13,216 nucleotides of DNA from JBMCLJ01 sp048615375 (GCA_048615375.1 JBMCLJ010000035.1:1-13216); one strand, 5' to 3'. Positions 1 to 6,733 are shown, numbered from the stretch's first letter. Notes: generated from the sequence alone by a model not told the origin. Numbers and translations are program-made.

Positions 1-1
1 A

Positions 2-604
2 AAAGGTAAAGTTAAGTTATGTAGACGGGAGAGATATGATCTCTATCCTCGAATAGGAGATCAGTCTCAGATCAATAAAAGAATCGCCAAAAGAACAGCG
101 CCTGGTGAACATCCAATGTTCCCACGACAAACGTTGTATGCGACACAGTTCAGAGAGAAGCAAAAGGTGAAGCGTATGTATGGCCTGCTAGAGCGGCAGT
201 TTCGTCGATTTTTTGCTATGGCGGATAAGCAGCAGGGACAGACTGGTACAATATTACTACAGTTACTGGAAATGAGACTTGACAACGCGGTGTATCGAGC
301 TGGCATGGCAAAGACCAGAGATCAGGCGCGCCAAATGGTTAACCACGGACATGTGCTCGTCAATGGAATAAAAGTAGATGTGCCTTCAGCAATTGTTAAG
401 ACTGGTGATAAAGTGAATCTAAAAGAAAAAATTACAGGGCAGGAGTGGTATGATGAAATAAAAAAACTGAATGAAAGCTACTCGGTTCCCACATGGATGA
501 ACAAAGTATCAGAATCTGAAGTTGAAGTTACTAATATCCCGGCACGTGAAGATGCAGATATGTCAATACGTGAACAGTTAATTGTAGAGTTTTATTCAAA
601 ATAA
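2..604 (+). CDS. rpsD: 30S ribosomal protein S4, 5' end cut by window edge
   Basis: S4 is a primary 16S rRNA-binding protein that starts assembly of the small subunit body. The reading frame is open from base 2, upstream of the first ATG at 116, and the extra residues contain KLCRRE, the conserved S4 N-terminal motif, so the gene begins before the window and lacks only a few codons. About 200 residues are visible, close to the usual length. The S4 domain follows: a conserved LLEMRLDNAVYRAG stretch, then ARQMVNHGHVLVNG, the RNA-binding fold. The N-terminal segment has a single cysteine where zinc-binding S4 proteins have several, so this looks like a zinc-free form. The stop lies 4 bases before rpoA, so the two are probably co-transcribed. 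The identification is firm; only the exact start is unseen. Confidence 0.96.
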   Translation, partial: KGKVKLCRRERYDLYPRIGDQSQINKRIAKRTAPGEHPMFPRQTLYATQFREKQKVKRMYGLLERQFRRFFAMADKQQGQTGTILLQLLEMRLDNAVYRAGMAKTRDQARQMVNHGHVLVNGIKVDVPSAIVKTGDKVNLKEKITGQEWYDEIKKLNESYSVPTWMNKVSESEVEVTNIPAREDADMSIREQLIVEFYSK

Positions 605-608
605 CATT

Positions 609-1367
609 ATGGCGTCACAAGAATTAAAAATAGACAAAATCAAACAAGAGGGTACTACATATGCAGAATATGAGATTTATCCATTTGACAGGGGCTTCGG
701 TCATACATTTTGTTCACCACTACGTCGGATACTTCTTTCATCGATCAAAGGAGTATCAATAGTCTCATTAAAGATTAAAGGGGTAGATCACGAATTCTCT
801 ACTATGAAAGGTATTAAGGAAGACGTATTGACATTTATTGTGAATCTGTCAAAAGTTGTATTCCAGGTAGAAGCCTCTGAAAGTGAGACGGTTTCATTAA
901 AGGTACATGGAAAGAAAATTGTGACTGCATCTGACATCAAGGTTCCTGGGAATGTTACCGTTGTCAATTCAGAGGAATATATTGCAGAATTAACCGATGA
1001 TAAATCTCAGCTCGAAGTTGAAATGAAAATTGAGGCGGGATACGGATTTGAACTCGCAGAAAATGAAATAAGAAACAGTGAGGCAGGGTTGATTCCTGTT
1101 AATAAAAATTTTTCACCTGTTAATAAAGTCAATGTGAATGTTCGGCAAACTCGTGTTGGACAAAAGACTGATTTTGAAAAAATAGTTATGCAAATCTGGA
1201 CTAAGGGTAATGTTGAGCCTGATGAGGCGCTGAAGCAGGCAAGTAAAATATTCACAGAGCGACTACGTGATTTAGACGCGGTAATACATGATTTTGAAGG
1301 TGATCTGGCTTCTGAGCGAGATAAAGAAGAAGAGTATGAGACTTCAGAAGAAGAGGAGGTGAAATAA
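609..1367 (+). CDS. rpoA: RNA polymerase alpha subunit, without C-terminal domain
   Basis: The alpha dimer scaffolds assembly of beta and beta' in RNA polymerase. The 252 residues cover the N-terminal domain: PLRRILLSSIKG (dimerisation region), IKGVDHEFSTM, the insert domain, and RVGQKTDFEKIVMQIWT leading to DEALKQASKIF, where the N-terminal domain normally ends. Typical bacterial alpha has over 300 residues with a helix-hairpin-helix C-terminal domain that contacts promoter UP elements and activators. Here that domain is absent and replaced by a short, strongly acidic tail (about residues 226-252, many Glu). The usual TTLGNALRR motif reads HTFCSPLRR. The gene starts 4 bases after rpsD with no Shine-Dalgarno sequence and overlaps rplQ by one base (TAATG). 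The stop is a clean TAA and rplQ follows directly, so no C-terminal domain is hidden in another frame nearby. Confidence 0.96.
   Translation: MASQELKIDKIKQEGTTYAEYEIYPFDRGFGHTFCSPLRRILLSSIKGVSIVSLKIKGVDHEFSTMKGIKEDVLTFIVNLSKVVFQVEASESETVSLKVHGKKIVTASDIKVPGNVTVVNSEEYIAELTDDKSQLEVEMKIEAGYGFELAENEIRNSEAGLIPVNKNFSPVNKVNVNVRQTRVGQKTDFEKIVMQIWTKGNVEPDEALKQASKIFTERLRDLDAVIHDFEGDLASERDKEEEYETSEEEEVK
1354..1359 (+). promoter_or_regulatory. Shine-Dalgarno sequence of rplQ
   Basis: A perfect AGGAGG sits 7 bases before the rplQ ATG at 1367, inside the last codons of rpoA. It is the clearest ribosome binding site in the window and shows that this genome can use canonical anti-Shine-Dalgarno pairing, although most other starts here lack one. 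The same bases encode part of the glutamate-rich tail of RpoA. Confidence 0.85.
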
Positions 1368-1711
1368 TGTATAAGAAAAAAAGCGTTTCAAAACTTGGTA
1401 AACCGAAAGACCAGCGGGAAGCTTTAATACGGTCACAGGTACATGATCTGGTGAAGCACGGCTACATCCGAACTACACGAGCTCGAGCAAAGCAAGTGGC
1501 ACGAACCATGGATATTATCCTTGATCATGTGCAAAAAGGAAACAAAGTCCAGGTAGGGAAGTTTGTAAAAGACAATGACTTGAGAAATAAGTTGTTTAGA
1601 TTAAATCTTAATGACAGGAAAACTGGATTTGTTACAATGACAGCCCTTCACAACAGACCAGGTGATCGGGCAGAAGTAGTTTTACTTGAGTTACAGGTAA
1701 GCAAAGCATGA
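1367..1711 (+). CDS. rplQ: 50S ribosomal protein L17
   Basis: L17 is a structural protein of the large subunit located near the exit tunnel. The 114-residue product has the family pattern: a basic start with SKLGKPKDQREALIRSQ (compare the usual KLGR...HRKALLRN), then HGYIRTTRARAKQV, and an ending of RPGDRAEVVLLEL. The length is normal for the family. It starts at the ATG overlapping the rpoA stop (TAATG), with a strong Shine-Dalgarno sequence at 1354-1359, and its TGA overlaps the rplM ATG (ATGA), so translation of the two is probably coupled. The position directly after rpoA is the standard bacterial order. Confidence 0.96.
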   Translation: MYKKKSVSKLGKPKDQREALIRSQVHDLVKHGYIRTTRARAKQVARTMDIILDHVQKGNKVQVGKFVKDNDLRNKLFRLNLNDRKTGFVTMTALHNRPGDRAEVVLLELQVSKA

Positions 1712-2136
1712 AAACAACAACGTTAAAACCAAAGGACATCACTAGACGCTGGTATCTGATTGATTGTACTGATAAGATTATTGGACGAGTTTCTACTGAA
1801 GTCGCGAAGCGACTGCAGGGAAAATATAAAGCGAATTATGCGCCAAATCTTGACGCGGGAGATCATATCATCCTGATCAATACGAGCAAGATAAAATGGA
1901 CTGGAGAAAAAGGTTCAAAAAAGCTTTACCGTAAGCATACTGGTTATCAGGGTGGTTTAAAAGAAAAGAATTTGGATGAGATGATGCGGGTAAATCCTAA
2001 TGTCGTACTGGAAACTTCAATTTCCAAGATGCTTCCTAAAAATCGGATGAGAAGTGTGTATCTTAACAAGTTGCATTGCTTTTCCAGTGCAGAACATACG
2101 CATGAAGCTCAAAAACCACAAACTCTAGAAATTTGA
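1708..2136 (+). CDS. rplM: 50S ribosomal protein L13
   Basis: L13 is an early-assembly protein of the large subunit that binds 23S rRNA. The 142 residues show the family pattern: RRWYLIDCTDKIIGRVSTEV near the N-terminus, then LQGKYKANYAPNLDAGDHII, KLYRKHTGYQGGLKE and MLPKNRMR. The length is typical. The start ATG overlaps the rplQ stop by four bases (ATGA). The stop at 2134-2136 lies just before the rpsI start, so this is an internal gene of the rpsD-rpoA-rplQ-rplM-rpsI transcription unit. L13 and S9 are paired in nearly all bacteria, which supports both calls. Confidence 0.96.
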   Translation: MKTTTLKPKDITRRWYLIDCTDKIIGRVSTEVAKRLQGKYKANYAPNLDAGDHIILINTSKIKWTGEKGSKKLYRKHTGYQGGLKEKNLDEMMRVNPNVVLETSISKMLPKNRMRSVYLNKLHCFSSAEHTHEAQKPQTLEI

Positions 2137-2141
2137 AATAT

Positions 2142-2552
2142 ATGGCTAAAGAAACTAAAGAAAAAGAAATATTACAGTACGCTGTAGGGCGGAGGAAACG
2201 TGCAATTGCACGTGTACGGATGTATCCTGGCTCCGGTAAAATTCTGATTAATGAGAAACCACTTGAATCATATGTTGATTCTGAAGCGCAACGGGTTGAA
2301 TTTTTAAAGCCTGTGGTGCAGGCAGGAATGACTGATGATCATGATTTTACAGTAAAAGTTATTGGTGGGGGTATTTCAGGACAGTTGGGTGCAGCTCAGC
2401 ATGGTGTGGCACGTTGTATTGCAAAGGTAAATGATGATATGAAAAGCGCGATGCGTAACGGAGGTTTTTTAACGCGGGATCCGAGAGAGAAGGAACGAAA
2501 GAAAGTGTATCACGTACGTGCACGAAAGATGCCACAATTTTCAAAACGTTAA
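2142..2552 (+). CDS. rpsI: 30S ribosomal protein S9
   Basis: S9 binds the head of the small subunit, and its C-terminal tail reaches the P-site tRNA. The product (136 residues from ATG 2142) has AVGRRKRAIARVRMYPGSG near the N-terminus, GGGISGQLGAAQHGVAR in the middle, LTRDPREKERKK, and the invariant ending QFSKR. The frame can be extended to a TTG at 2133 that overlaps the rplM stop, adding three residues. ATG 2142 is preferred because MAKE is a more ordinary start and neither has a clear Shine-Dalgarno sequence. It is the last gene of the ribosomal operon. Confidence 0.95.
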   Translation: MAKETKEKEILQYAVGRRKRAIARVRMYPGSGKILINEKPLESYVDSEAQRVEFLKPVVQAGMTDDHDFTVKVIGGGISGQLGAAQHGVARCIAKVNDDMKSAMRNGGFLTRDPREKERKKVYHVRARKMPQFSKR

Positions 2553-2559
2553 ATCCTGT

Positions 2560-2579
2560 TTCGTGGCATTTCACACGAA
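2560..2579 (+). terminator. weak hairpin after rpsI
   Basis: A 6-bp stem, TTCGTG/CACGAA, with an 8-base loop lies 7 bases after the rpsI stop. No run of T follows it, so it is a poor match to an intrinsic terminator. It could attenuate or protect the 3' end of the ribosomal operon transcript. A competing 7-bp pairing (ATGCCAC in the end of rpsI with GTGGCAT at 2563) is also possible. Confidence 0.25.
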
Positions 2580-2581
2580 TG

Positions 2582-2610
2582 TTACGATTTCGGATTTGAT
2601 CTGGTATACT
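2582..2610 (+). promoter_or_regulatory. candidate promoter for the tRNA pair
   Basis: An extended -10 element, TGG followed by TATACT (2605-2610), stands 17 bases after a poor -35 match TTACGA (2582-2587). Transcription would begin near 2617, about 60 bases before tRNA-Phe. A second box, a perfect TATAAT at 2643-2648 without a clear -35, could also start transcription close to the tRNA. The tRNAs might instead be transcribed by read-through from the ribosomal operon. Confidence 0.35.
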
Positions 2611-2677
2611 CCTTTCAAGCGTGAAGAGTAATTTTGTTCTTTTATAATGCAAGTGTAATTCTGTAATGGTATTTGAT

Positions 2678-2753
2678 GTCGAGGTAGCTCAGTTGGTAGA
2701 GCGAGGGACTGAAAATCCCTGCGTCGCGGGTTCAAGTCCCGCCCTTGACACCA
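2678..2753 (+). tRNA. tRNA-Phe (anticodon GAA)
   Basis: The 76 bases fold into a full cloverleaf. The acceptor stem GTCGAGG pairs with CCTTGAC (one G-T pair), followed by discriminator A and an encoded CCA. The D arm is GCTC/GAGC. The anticodon stem AGGGA/TCCCT encloses the loop CTGAAAA, giving anticodon GAA, which reads UUC and UUU. The variable loop has 5 bases. The T arm is GCGGG/CCCGC with loop TTCAAGT. It lies downstream of rpsI and 37 bases before tRNA-Val, so the two are probably made from one transcript. Confidence 0.97.
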
Positions 2754-2790
2754 TCGACATATTGCCAATTATCAATTGTCAATTTAACTT

Positions 2791-2866
2791 GAGTGCTTAG
2801 CTCAGCTGGTAGAGCGTCTCGTTTACACCGAGAATGTCGGGGGTTCGAGTCCCTCAGCACTCACCA
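2791..2866 (+). tRNA. tRNA-Val (anticodon TAC)
   Basis: The 76 bases fold into a full cloverleaf. The acceptor stem GAGTGCT pairs perfectly with AGCACTC, followed by discriminator A and an encoded CCA. The D arm is GCTC/GAGC. The anticodon stem TCTCG/CGAGA encloses the loop TTTACAC, giving anticodon TAC, which reads GUA and, with wobble, other valine codons. The T arm GGGGG/CCCTC has one G-T pair and the loop TTCGAGT. It follows tRNA-Phe closely. No terminator with a T run is visible after it. Confidence 0.97.
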
Positions 2867-3037
2867 TTCTTCACTTCTCGAAAAGTTTGATTGGTGTATC
2901 GATTTGGTAGTTTCATTATATCAGAGCTTCAGGTAGCAAGCCGTCTCGATGATTTTTTCAAAATCATTGCTTGTCTGGTGGTGGAGTTTGAAGTTGTTGC
3001 CAAACTAACGTAGAACAACGTCGGGACAAGGTCTAGT

Positions 3038-3877
3038 TCACAGTAAATTCCGCAGTATGTGTTGGGAGACAGGTATTCCTGTGTATTTTTCAAAGGAAGT
3101 GAACTGGGGAGAGAGGTTGTACTCAATGAAGAAGTACTCGCCATTTTCTTGTAACCCAACATCAATTCCACATAAGTCCGCGCCGATGTGGCGGGTGAGA
3201 GCGAGACACTGGTCGAGGATGTGCTGGGGGAGGATTATGGTGTCGTGGTTAGAGTATCGTACACTTGCTTTGTTCTTTCGTGTACGTATTTCCCGCTCAG
3301 CAGTCCCAAGTATTGTATCCTGAAGTACAAGTACGCGATAATCACTCCGTAGTGTGTAAAACGGCTGAAATATATACTGTTGGGTCTCGTTCGTGTATAT
3401 AAATTCCTCAAGCTCGTCAGAAGAATACAAAATTCTGTTTCCTGAGCCTCGTGAGGATATCCTTTTTTTGGCTATGAGCGGAAATGATATTTCGTTTATC
3501 TGGGCGAGGCGGGGGTGAAGAAGTGGGGCATGCGGGAGATGCAGCGTGGCGAATTGATGCGTCTGGAATAGCTTGTCATCATATTGTAAAAATGTGTGAC
3601 GTCTTAAAATGTTTTCATCAAATATGCGTGCAAATTCATATCTCTCAAGGATAATGGTGAGTAGAGCAAGGTAATTGATATCTGGTTGATTAGCGATGTA
3701 GGGATATCGGGGAATGAGTATCGTTTTATTAGAGTCTTGTATCGAGGATAGCGGTGATGTGGTATTTTTAATATTCTTGTAGAAGATGAGCTCCACGTTA
3801 TGATGAGCCTGCTCCGCTTCGGTATGCAGGTGTCGGGCTGAGTTATCAGTTATATCAGAAAGAATTACTAGTTCCAT
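3038..3877 (-). CDS. RimK-like ATP-grasp ligase A
   Basis: ATP-grasp ligases use ATP to activate a carboxylate as acyl phosphate and join it to an amine, often forming a peptide bond. This 279-residue protein has the expected order: an N-terminal preATP-grasp region (about 1-90), then PLIAKK (K137/K138), the glycine-rich loop SSRGSGNR (141-148), the QPF segment (171-173) that precedes the nucleotide-binding linker, DYRV (179-182), CGIDVG (236-241) and the metal-binding FIEYNLSPQF (250-259, with E252 and N254). Its ending SFEKYTGIPV resembles ligase C (4900-5757), so the two form a subgroup. It is alone on the minus strand, divergent from ligase B, with no clear Shine-Dalgarno sequence. The fold is clear; the substrate cannot be read from the sequence. 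Confidence 0.85.
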   Translation of the reverse strand: MELVILSDITDNSARHLHTEAEQAHHNVELIFYKNIKNTTSPLSSIQDSNKTILIPRYPYIANQPDINYLALLTIILERYEFARIFDENILRRHTFLQYDDKLFQTHQFATLHLPHAPLLHPRLAQINEISFPLIAKKRISSRGSGNRILYSSDELEEFIYTNETQQYIFQPFYTLRSDYRVLVLQDTILGTAEREIRTRKNKASVRYSNHDTIILPQHILDQCLALTRHIGADLCGIDVGLQENGEYFFIEYNLSPQFTSFEKYTGIPVSQHILRNLL

Positions 3878-3981
3878 ATAGGTATGTTACAGTTGGATAG
3901 TATCACCTCATGCCCAAACCTGGAAAATTTTTATCAGTGTGGTTACATGCCTGGGTCATCAGATTTGCTAAGGAATAGCGG

Positions 3982-4011
3982 ATGTGCGACAATTTATCTA
4001 CTGTGTTATGA
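3982..4011 (+). other. possible 9-codon leader peptide
   Basis: An ATG at 3982 opens a 9-codon frame (MCDNLSTVL) whose TGA overlaps the likely ATG of ligase B at 4008 as ATGA. AAGGAA at 3970-3975 lies 6 bases before this ATG and 8 bases before a GTG at 3984, which is in frame with ligase B. The Shine-Dalgarno-like sequence may therefore serve a coupled leader, or it may simply mark GTG 3984 as the true start of ligase B. Such short frames arise easily by chance. Confidence 0.2.
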
Positions 4012-4922
4012 AAAAGATTAATGTTGCCTTTTATATAGAAATCAGCCCTGATCAAAATGACCGTGGCCATATGCTGCTCGACTCGTTCAGGGATAATCCG
4101 CATATAGGTACTGTTGTGAAGTACTTGCCTTCCCGGCTACGATTTACAGCGGAACATGGAAAAACTGTTTTTTCTTTTGATGACATGATTGTAAGTCCTG
4201 AAACACTCGATATGCTTGTGATACGCGGTGGGTTAAAAGATATTGCGCTCAATAAACAGTTCATTCACCATTGTAGACAGGAAGGTATTAAAGTATTTGA
4301 TAATAATATGACAGAAGTTGGGTATTTAATTGATAAAAAAGCAGATAGCCTGACGTTCGCGAGGAATGGCTTATCGTTCCCTAAAACGCATTTTGTGAAT
4401 GACGAGATGTTTCTCCATGCCCTGGAGCCGTATTTTCCACTTGTTATGAAAGCGATTAATTCAAGCAGGGGAAAGAAGGTGTATAAGATGCGGTCTCTTG
4501 ATGATGTCCGCAAGGTAATGCGGGATCTGAATAAACAGTCAGGGCAGTTTATATTCCAGGAGTTTATTGATTACAAGTATGATTTGCGTATGTTGGTTAT
4601 CGGAGATGAGGTGGTAGCGACTATGCGACGATTTCCAAATGAAGGAGATTTTCGTGCGAATCATTCTTTAGGTGGCAGGGTAGAGCTTTTTGAGCCAACA
4701 GAGGCAATGAAAGAATTTGCGATACACGTTGCCAAAAGATGTAAGCTCCATATGTCTGGAGTAGATATACTTGTAGATCATGATGATAGAATGTACGTTA
4801 TAGAGGCGAACAGAAATCCGGGTTTGTCTGGGATTTCCCAGACAACAGGAACAAATATTGCGCAGTACGCGATGAATTATATGCTGGAAGTAATGGGATA
4901 TGAAGGGCATACTCATAGGTAA
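4008..4922 (+). CDS. RimK-like ATP-grasp ligase B
   Basis: This is the ligase closest to RimK, which adds glutamate to the C-terminus of ribosomal protein S6. From ATG 4008 it has 304 residues: an N-terminal domain (1-100), PLVMKAINSSRGKK (ATP-binding lysine K148 and the glycine loop), FIFQEFIDYKYDLRM (181-195), then the RimK-type signature EGDFRAN (212-218) with the following GG, SGVDIL (250-255) and VIEANRNPGL (264-273, metal ligands E266 and N268). The frame extends to a GTG at 3984 with an AAGGAA sequence before it, which would add 8 residues; ATG 4008 is preferred because MKKINVAF resembles a natural N-terminus. The 3' end overlaps ligase C by 23 bases, which implies coupled translation. 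Glutamate ligation to a protein tail is a reasonable but unproven guess. Confidence 0.88.
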   Translation: MKKINVAFYIEISPDQNDRGHMLLDSFRDNPHIGTVVKYLPSRLRFTAEHGKTVFSFDDMIVSPETLDMLVIRGGLKDIALNKQFIHHCRQEGIKVFDNNMTEVGYLIDKKADSLTFARNGLSFPKTHFVNDEMFLHALEPYFPLVMKAINSSRGKKVYKMRSLDDVRKVMRDLNKQSGQFIFQEFIDYKYDLRMLVIGDEVVATMRRFPNEGDFRANHSLGGRVELFEPTEAMKEFAIHVAKRCKLHMSGVDILVDHDDRMYVIEANRNPGLSGISQTTGTNIAQYAMNYMLEVMGYEGHTHR

Positions 4923-5757
4923 TACAAAAAGTTATGAAGCCACCCGGTTACACGCATCTGCTGTTGCCGCGGGGCATGTATTGCGTTTACTTCCAATACG
5001 GGAACTTATGGTTGGTATTGAAGAAAATGTTCCTCACATCAAGTCAGTATTTGGCGAATCATTAACGCAGTATGATTGTTATCTGTTCAGAGGTTATGGG
5101 AAGCATGTATGGGAGATTATAGTATCCGCGAGGCATGTGCATAGTCTGGGTAAACGGGTTGTGGAACGTAAGCTGGCGACAGACCGGTATGTATTATCCA
5201 AAATTCCATATACTGTTGCAACTGGTGGGGTGCCGGTTATTGATACGAGAATTATTTTTTCTTTGACTGATGAAGCTGTCAGTGATGTAATCTATCCCGC
5301 GATTGTCCGGACAACTATCGGTGCACGTGGAGAAGGAATATTTAAAGTTCATTCACGCGAAGAGCTTAACGAGGTATATAGCAGGATAGGTCCAAAGGTG
5401 TTGATTCAGCCTTACATTCCTGTCAGTTATGATTACCGGGTCATGATTGTAGGTAATAAGGTGCTAGGCGTAATGAAAAAGTATCATGCACCCGGGAGTT
5501 ATGTATCCAATATCTCCGCGGGAGGTACGGCTGAAGTCTCTTCGTTGCCTGAGGAGGTTATTAGTCTTTGTATGAAGGCAAAGAATGTTTCTAATGTAGA
5601 GATTGCGGGTGTGGACGTCATTGAGCATGAAGGGAAGTATTATGTGCTGGAAGTAAATGCAGCACCACAGTTTGAAGGATTTGAAAGGTGTACCGGGATG
5701 AATGTAGCTAGGGAGATTATACAGTATATCACTGAAGGAGATTTAAGTAGATCCTAA
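4900..5757 (+). CDS. RimK-like ATP-grasp ligase C
   Basis: This 285-residue ATP-grasp protein overlaps the end of ligase B by 23 bases and is surely made from the same mRNA. Its domain order matches its neighbours: N-terminal region 1-95, YPAIVRTTIGARGEGIF (132-148, phosphate-binding loop), LIQPYIPVSYDYRVMI (168-183), SAGGTAEV (206-213), AGVDVIE (236-242) and LEVNAAPQFEGFERCTG (250-266, metal ligands E251 and N253). The lysine that usually contacts ATP before the glycine loop is arginine here (R136), unlike in ligases A and B. The ending groups it with ligase A. It may act with B on one substrate, for example adding a different residue, or the R136 change may mark altered activity. Family membership is firm and the function unknown. 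Confidence 0.86.
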   Translation: MKGILIGNTKSYEATRLHASAVAAGHVLRLLPIRELMVGIEENVPHIKSVFGESLTQYDCYLFRGYGKHVWEIIVSARHVHSLGKRVVERKLATDRYVLSKIPYTVATGGVPVIDTRIIFSLTDEAVSDVIYPAIVRTTIGARGEGIFKVHSREELNEVYSRIGPKVLIQPYIPVSYDYRVMIVGNKVLGVMKKYHAPGSYVSNISAGGTAEVSSLPEEVISLCMKAKNVSNVEIAGVDVIEHEGKYYVLEVNAAPQFEGFERCTGMNVAREIIQYITEGDLSRS

Positions 5758-5850
5758 CCCTATAGCGTGGTAACATACTGTATGAGTTTTCATCTGGACA
5801 GTTACGTGCATGGTATGTATCAGCAGTTGGCTACTGATTAATCTATTAGC

Positions 5851-6718
5851 TTGCCAACCTTAATACCAAAACCAGGAGTTGGCTTGATCAACTATGTCAT
5901 TAATGAACTTGATTTGCAAAACATAGAAAACATTACTCCTGAAGTGATACAAAGTTCTTTTGAAAACCTTTTACAATATCTTGGGGTGGAAGTTACTATT
6001 GGCTCACAGGAAGGAAGCGGTAAGGCAAGAACAGATGATGGCTGGACTGTTGAAGTCACTGATACACGTAAACGTATCTCAGTCAGCCATTTACACCGAA
6101 AGATTAGGATTCCAACTACTAGATTCATCTCAAGTCTTGCAGAGTTACAACGCTTACTTTTTGAAGAAGTGTACATTCATGTCCTTCGTGGAGAGAATGC
6201 TCGTAAAGAATTGCCTTTTCATATTTTAAGCACTGGAACGACTCGATCTACTGATACTGAAGAAGGTCTAGCTGCTATATGTAATCGTTTGGCAAGAAAA
6301 CATTATTCCAATGATGGGGAAGCTTCTTCAGAAGGCGTAATGGAGTTCTCTCCTTCAACGCTAAAATACTTAAAAGCAGGCGCAGTTATTCATCATGAAT
6401 TAGGTATTTGGGGAGTAGCTGCAGCAATTCGACCCCTACTCACATTAAAAATATATGTCAGAAGGTATAGATAGAAAACAGGCCGAGAAGCAAGCAATGG
6501 AGTATGGACTTGAACGGATTGTAGGATCGCTCTTTCAAGGAGTTCCTTCATGGACAAGAGGAGTCATAAATCATAAAGATTTGGGGTATGCGAATGGCGT
6601 TTCAGATGTGGTTTGCTTTATAACAAAGAATCCCGACATTATTCCTCAACTTATGAGGCTGGGAAAAATTGATGTGAGTGATCCGGTGCAGCTAGAAATT
6701 GCGCGAAGATTTCTTTGA
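5851..6718 (+). pseudogene. decayed DUF1704/MATCAP-family peptidase gene
   Basis: Two overlapping frames together resemble the 449-residue protein at 6747-8096. Frame one (5851-6474) carries the core: SLAELQRLLFEEVYIHVLRG aligns with the zinc site of the intact copy and TEEGLAAI with its EEGIASY. Frame two (6455-6718) carries the end: LFQGVPSWTRGVINHKDLGY aligns with the region after LHRGMHNPG, and MRLGKIDV with LFAGKITP. Removing one base from the AAAAA run at 6447-6451 would join them into one frame of about 289 residues. Three lesions are visible: the first zinc histidine is replaced (EEVYIH instead of HEILVH), the N-terminal third is missing with only a TTG available as start, and the frame is shifted. 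It follows ligase C by about 90 bases on the same strand. It could be a dying duplicate, a pseudoenzyme made by slippage at the A run, or intact with a sequencing error. Confidence 0.7.
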
Positions 6719-6733
6719 CGAGTTATTTTACAG

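Noticed and set aside
67..306. A 79-codon minus-strand frame with many cysteines
   Set aside because: It lies fully opposite rpsD, whose frame is clearly the real one; no start signal or family resemblance.
2571..2768. A 65-codon minus-strand frame with a CQGRDLNPRRRDFQSLALP-like product
   Set aside because: It is the antisense of tRNA-Phe. This kind of peptide is a well-known false gene call opposite tRNAs.
2949..2967. An 8-bp hairpin, ATGATTTT/AAAATCAT, between tRNA-Val and ligase A
   Set aside because: It is made almost only of A-T pairs, no T run follows on either strand, and it lies about 70-80 bases from either gene end, so it was not called a terminator.
2678..6718. The tRNA pair as integration site for the accessory cluster
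   Set aside because: I looked for a repeat of the tRNA 3' ends at the far side of the cluster and saw none; there is no integrase or other mobility gene in the window.
6455..6718. The 87-codon frame as an independent small gene
   Set aside because: Its sequence aligns with the C-terminal part of the DUF1704 family and continues the preceding frame, so it was treated as part of the split gene.
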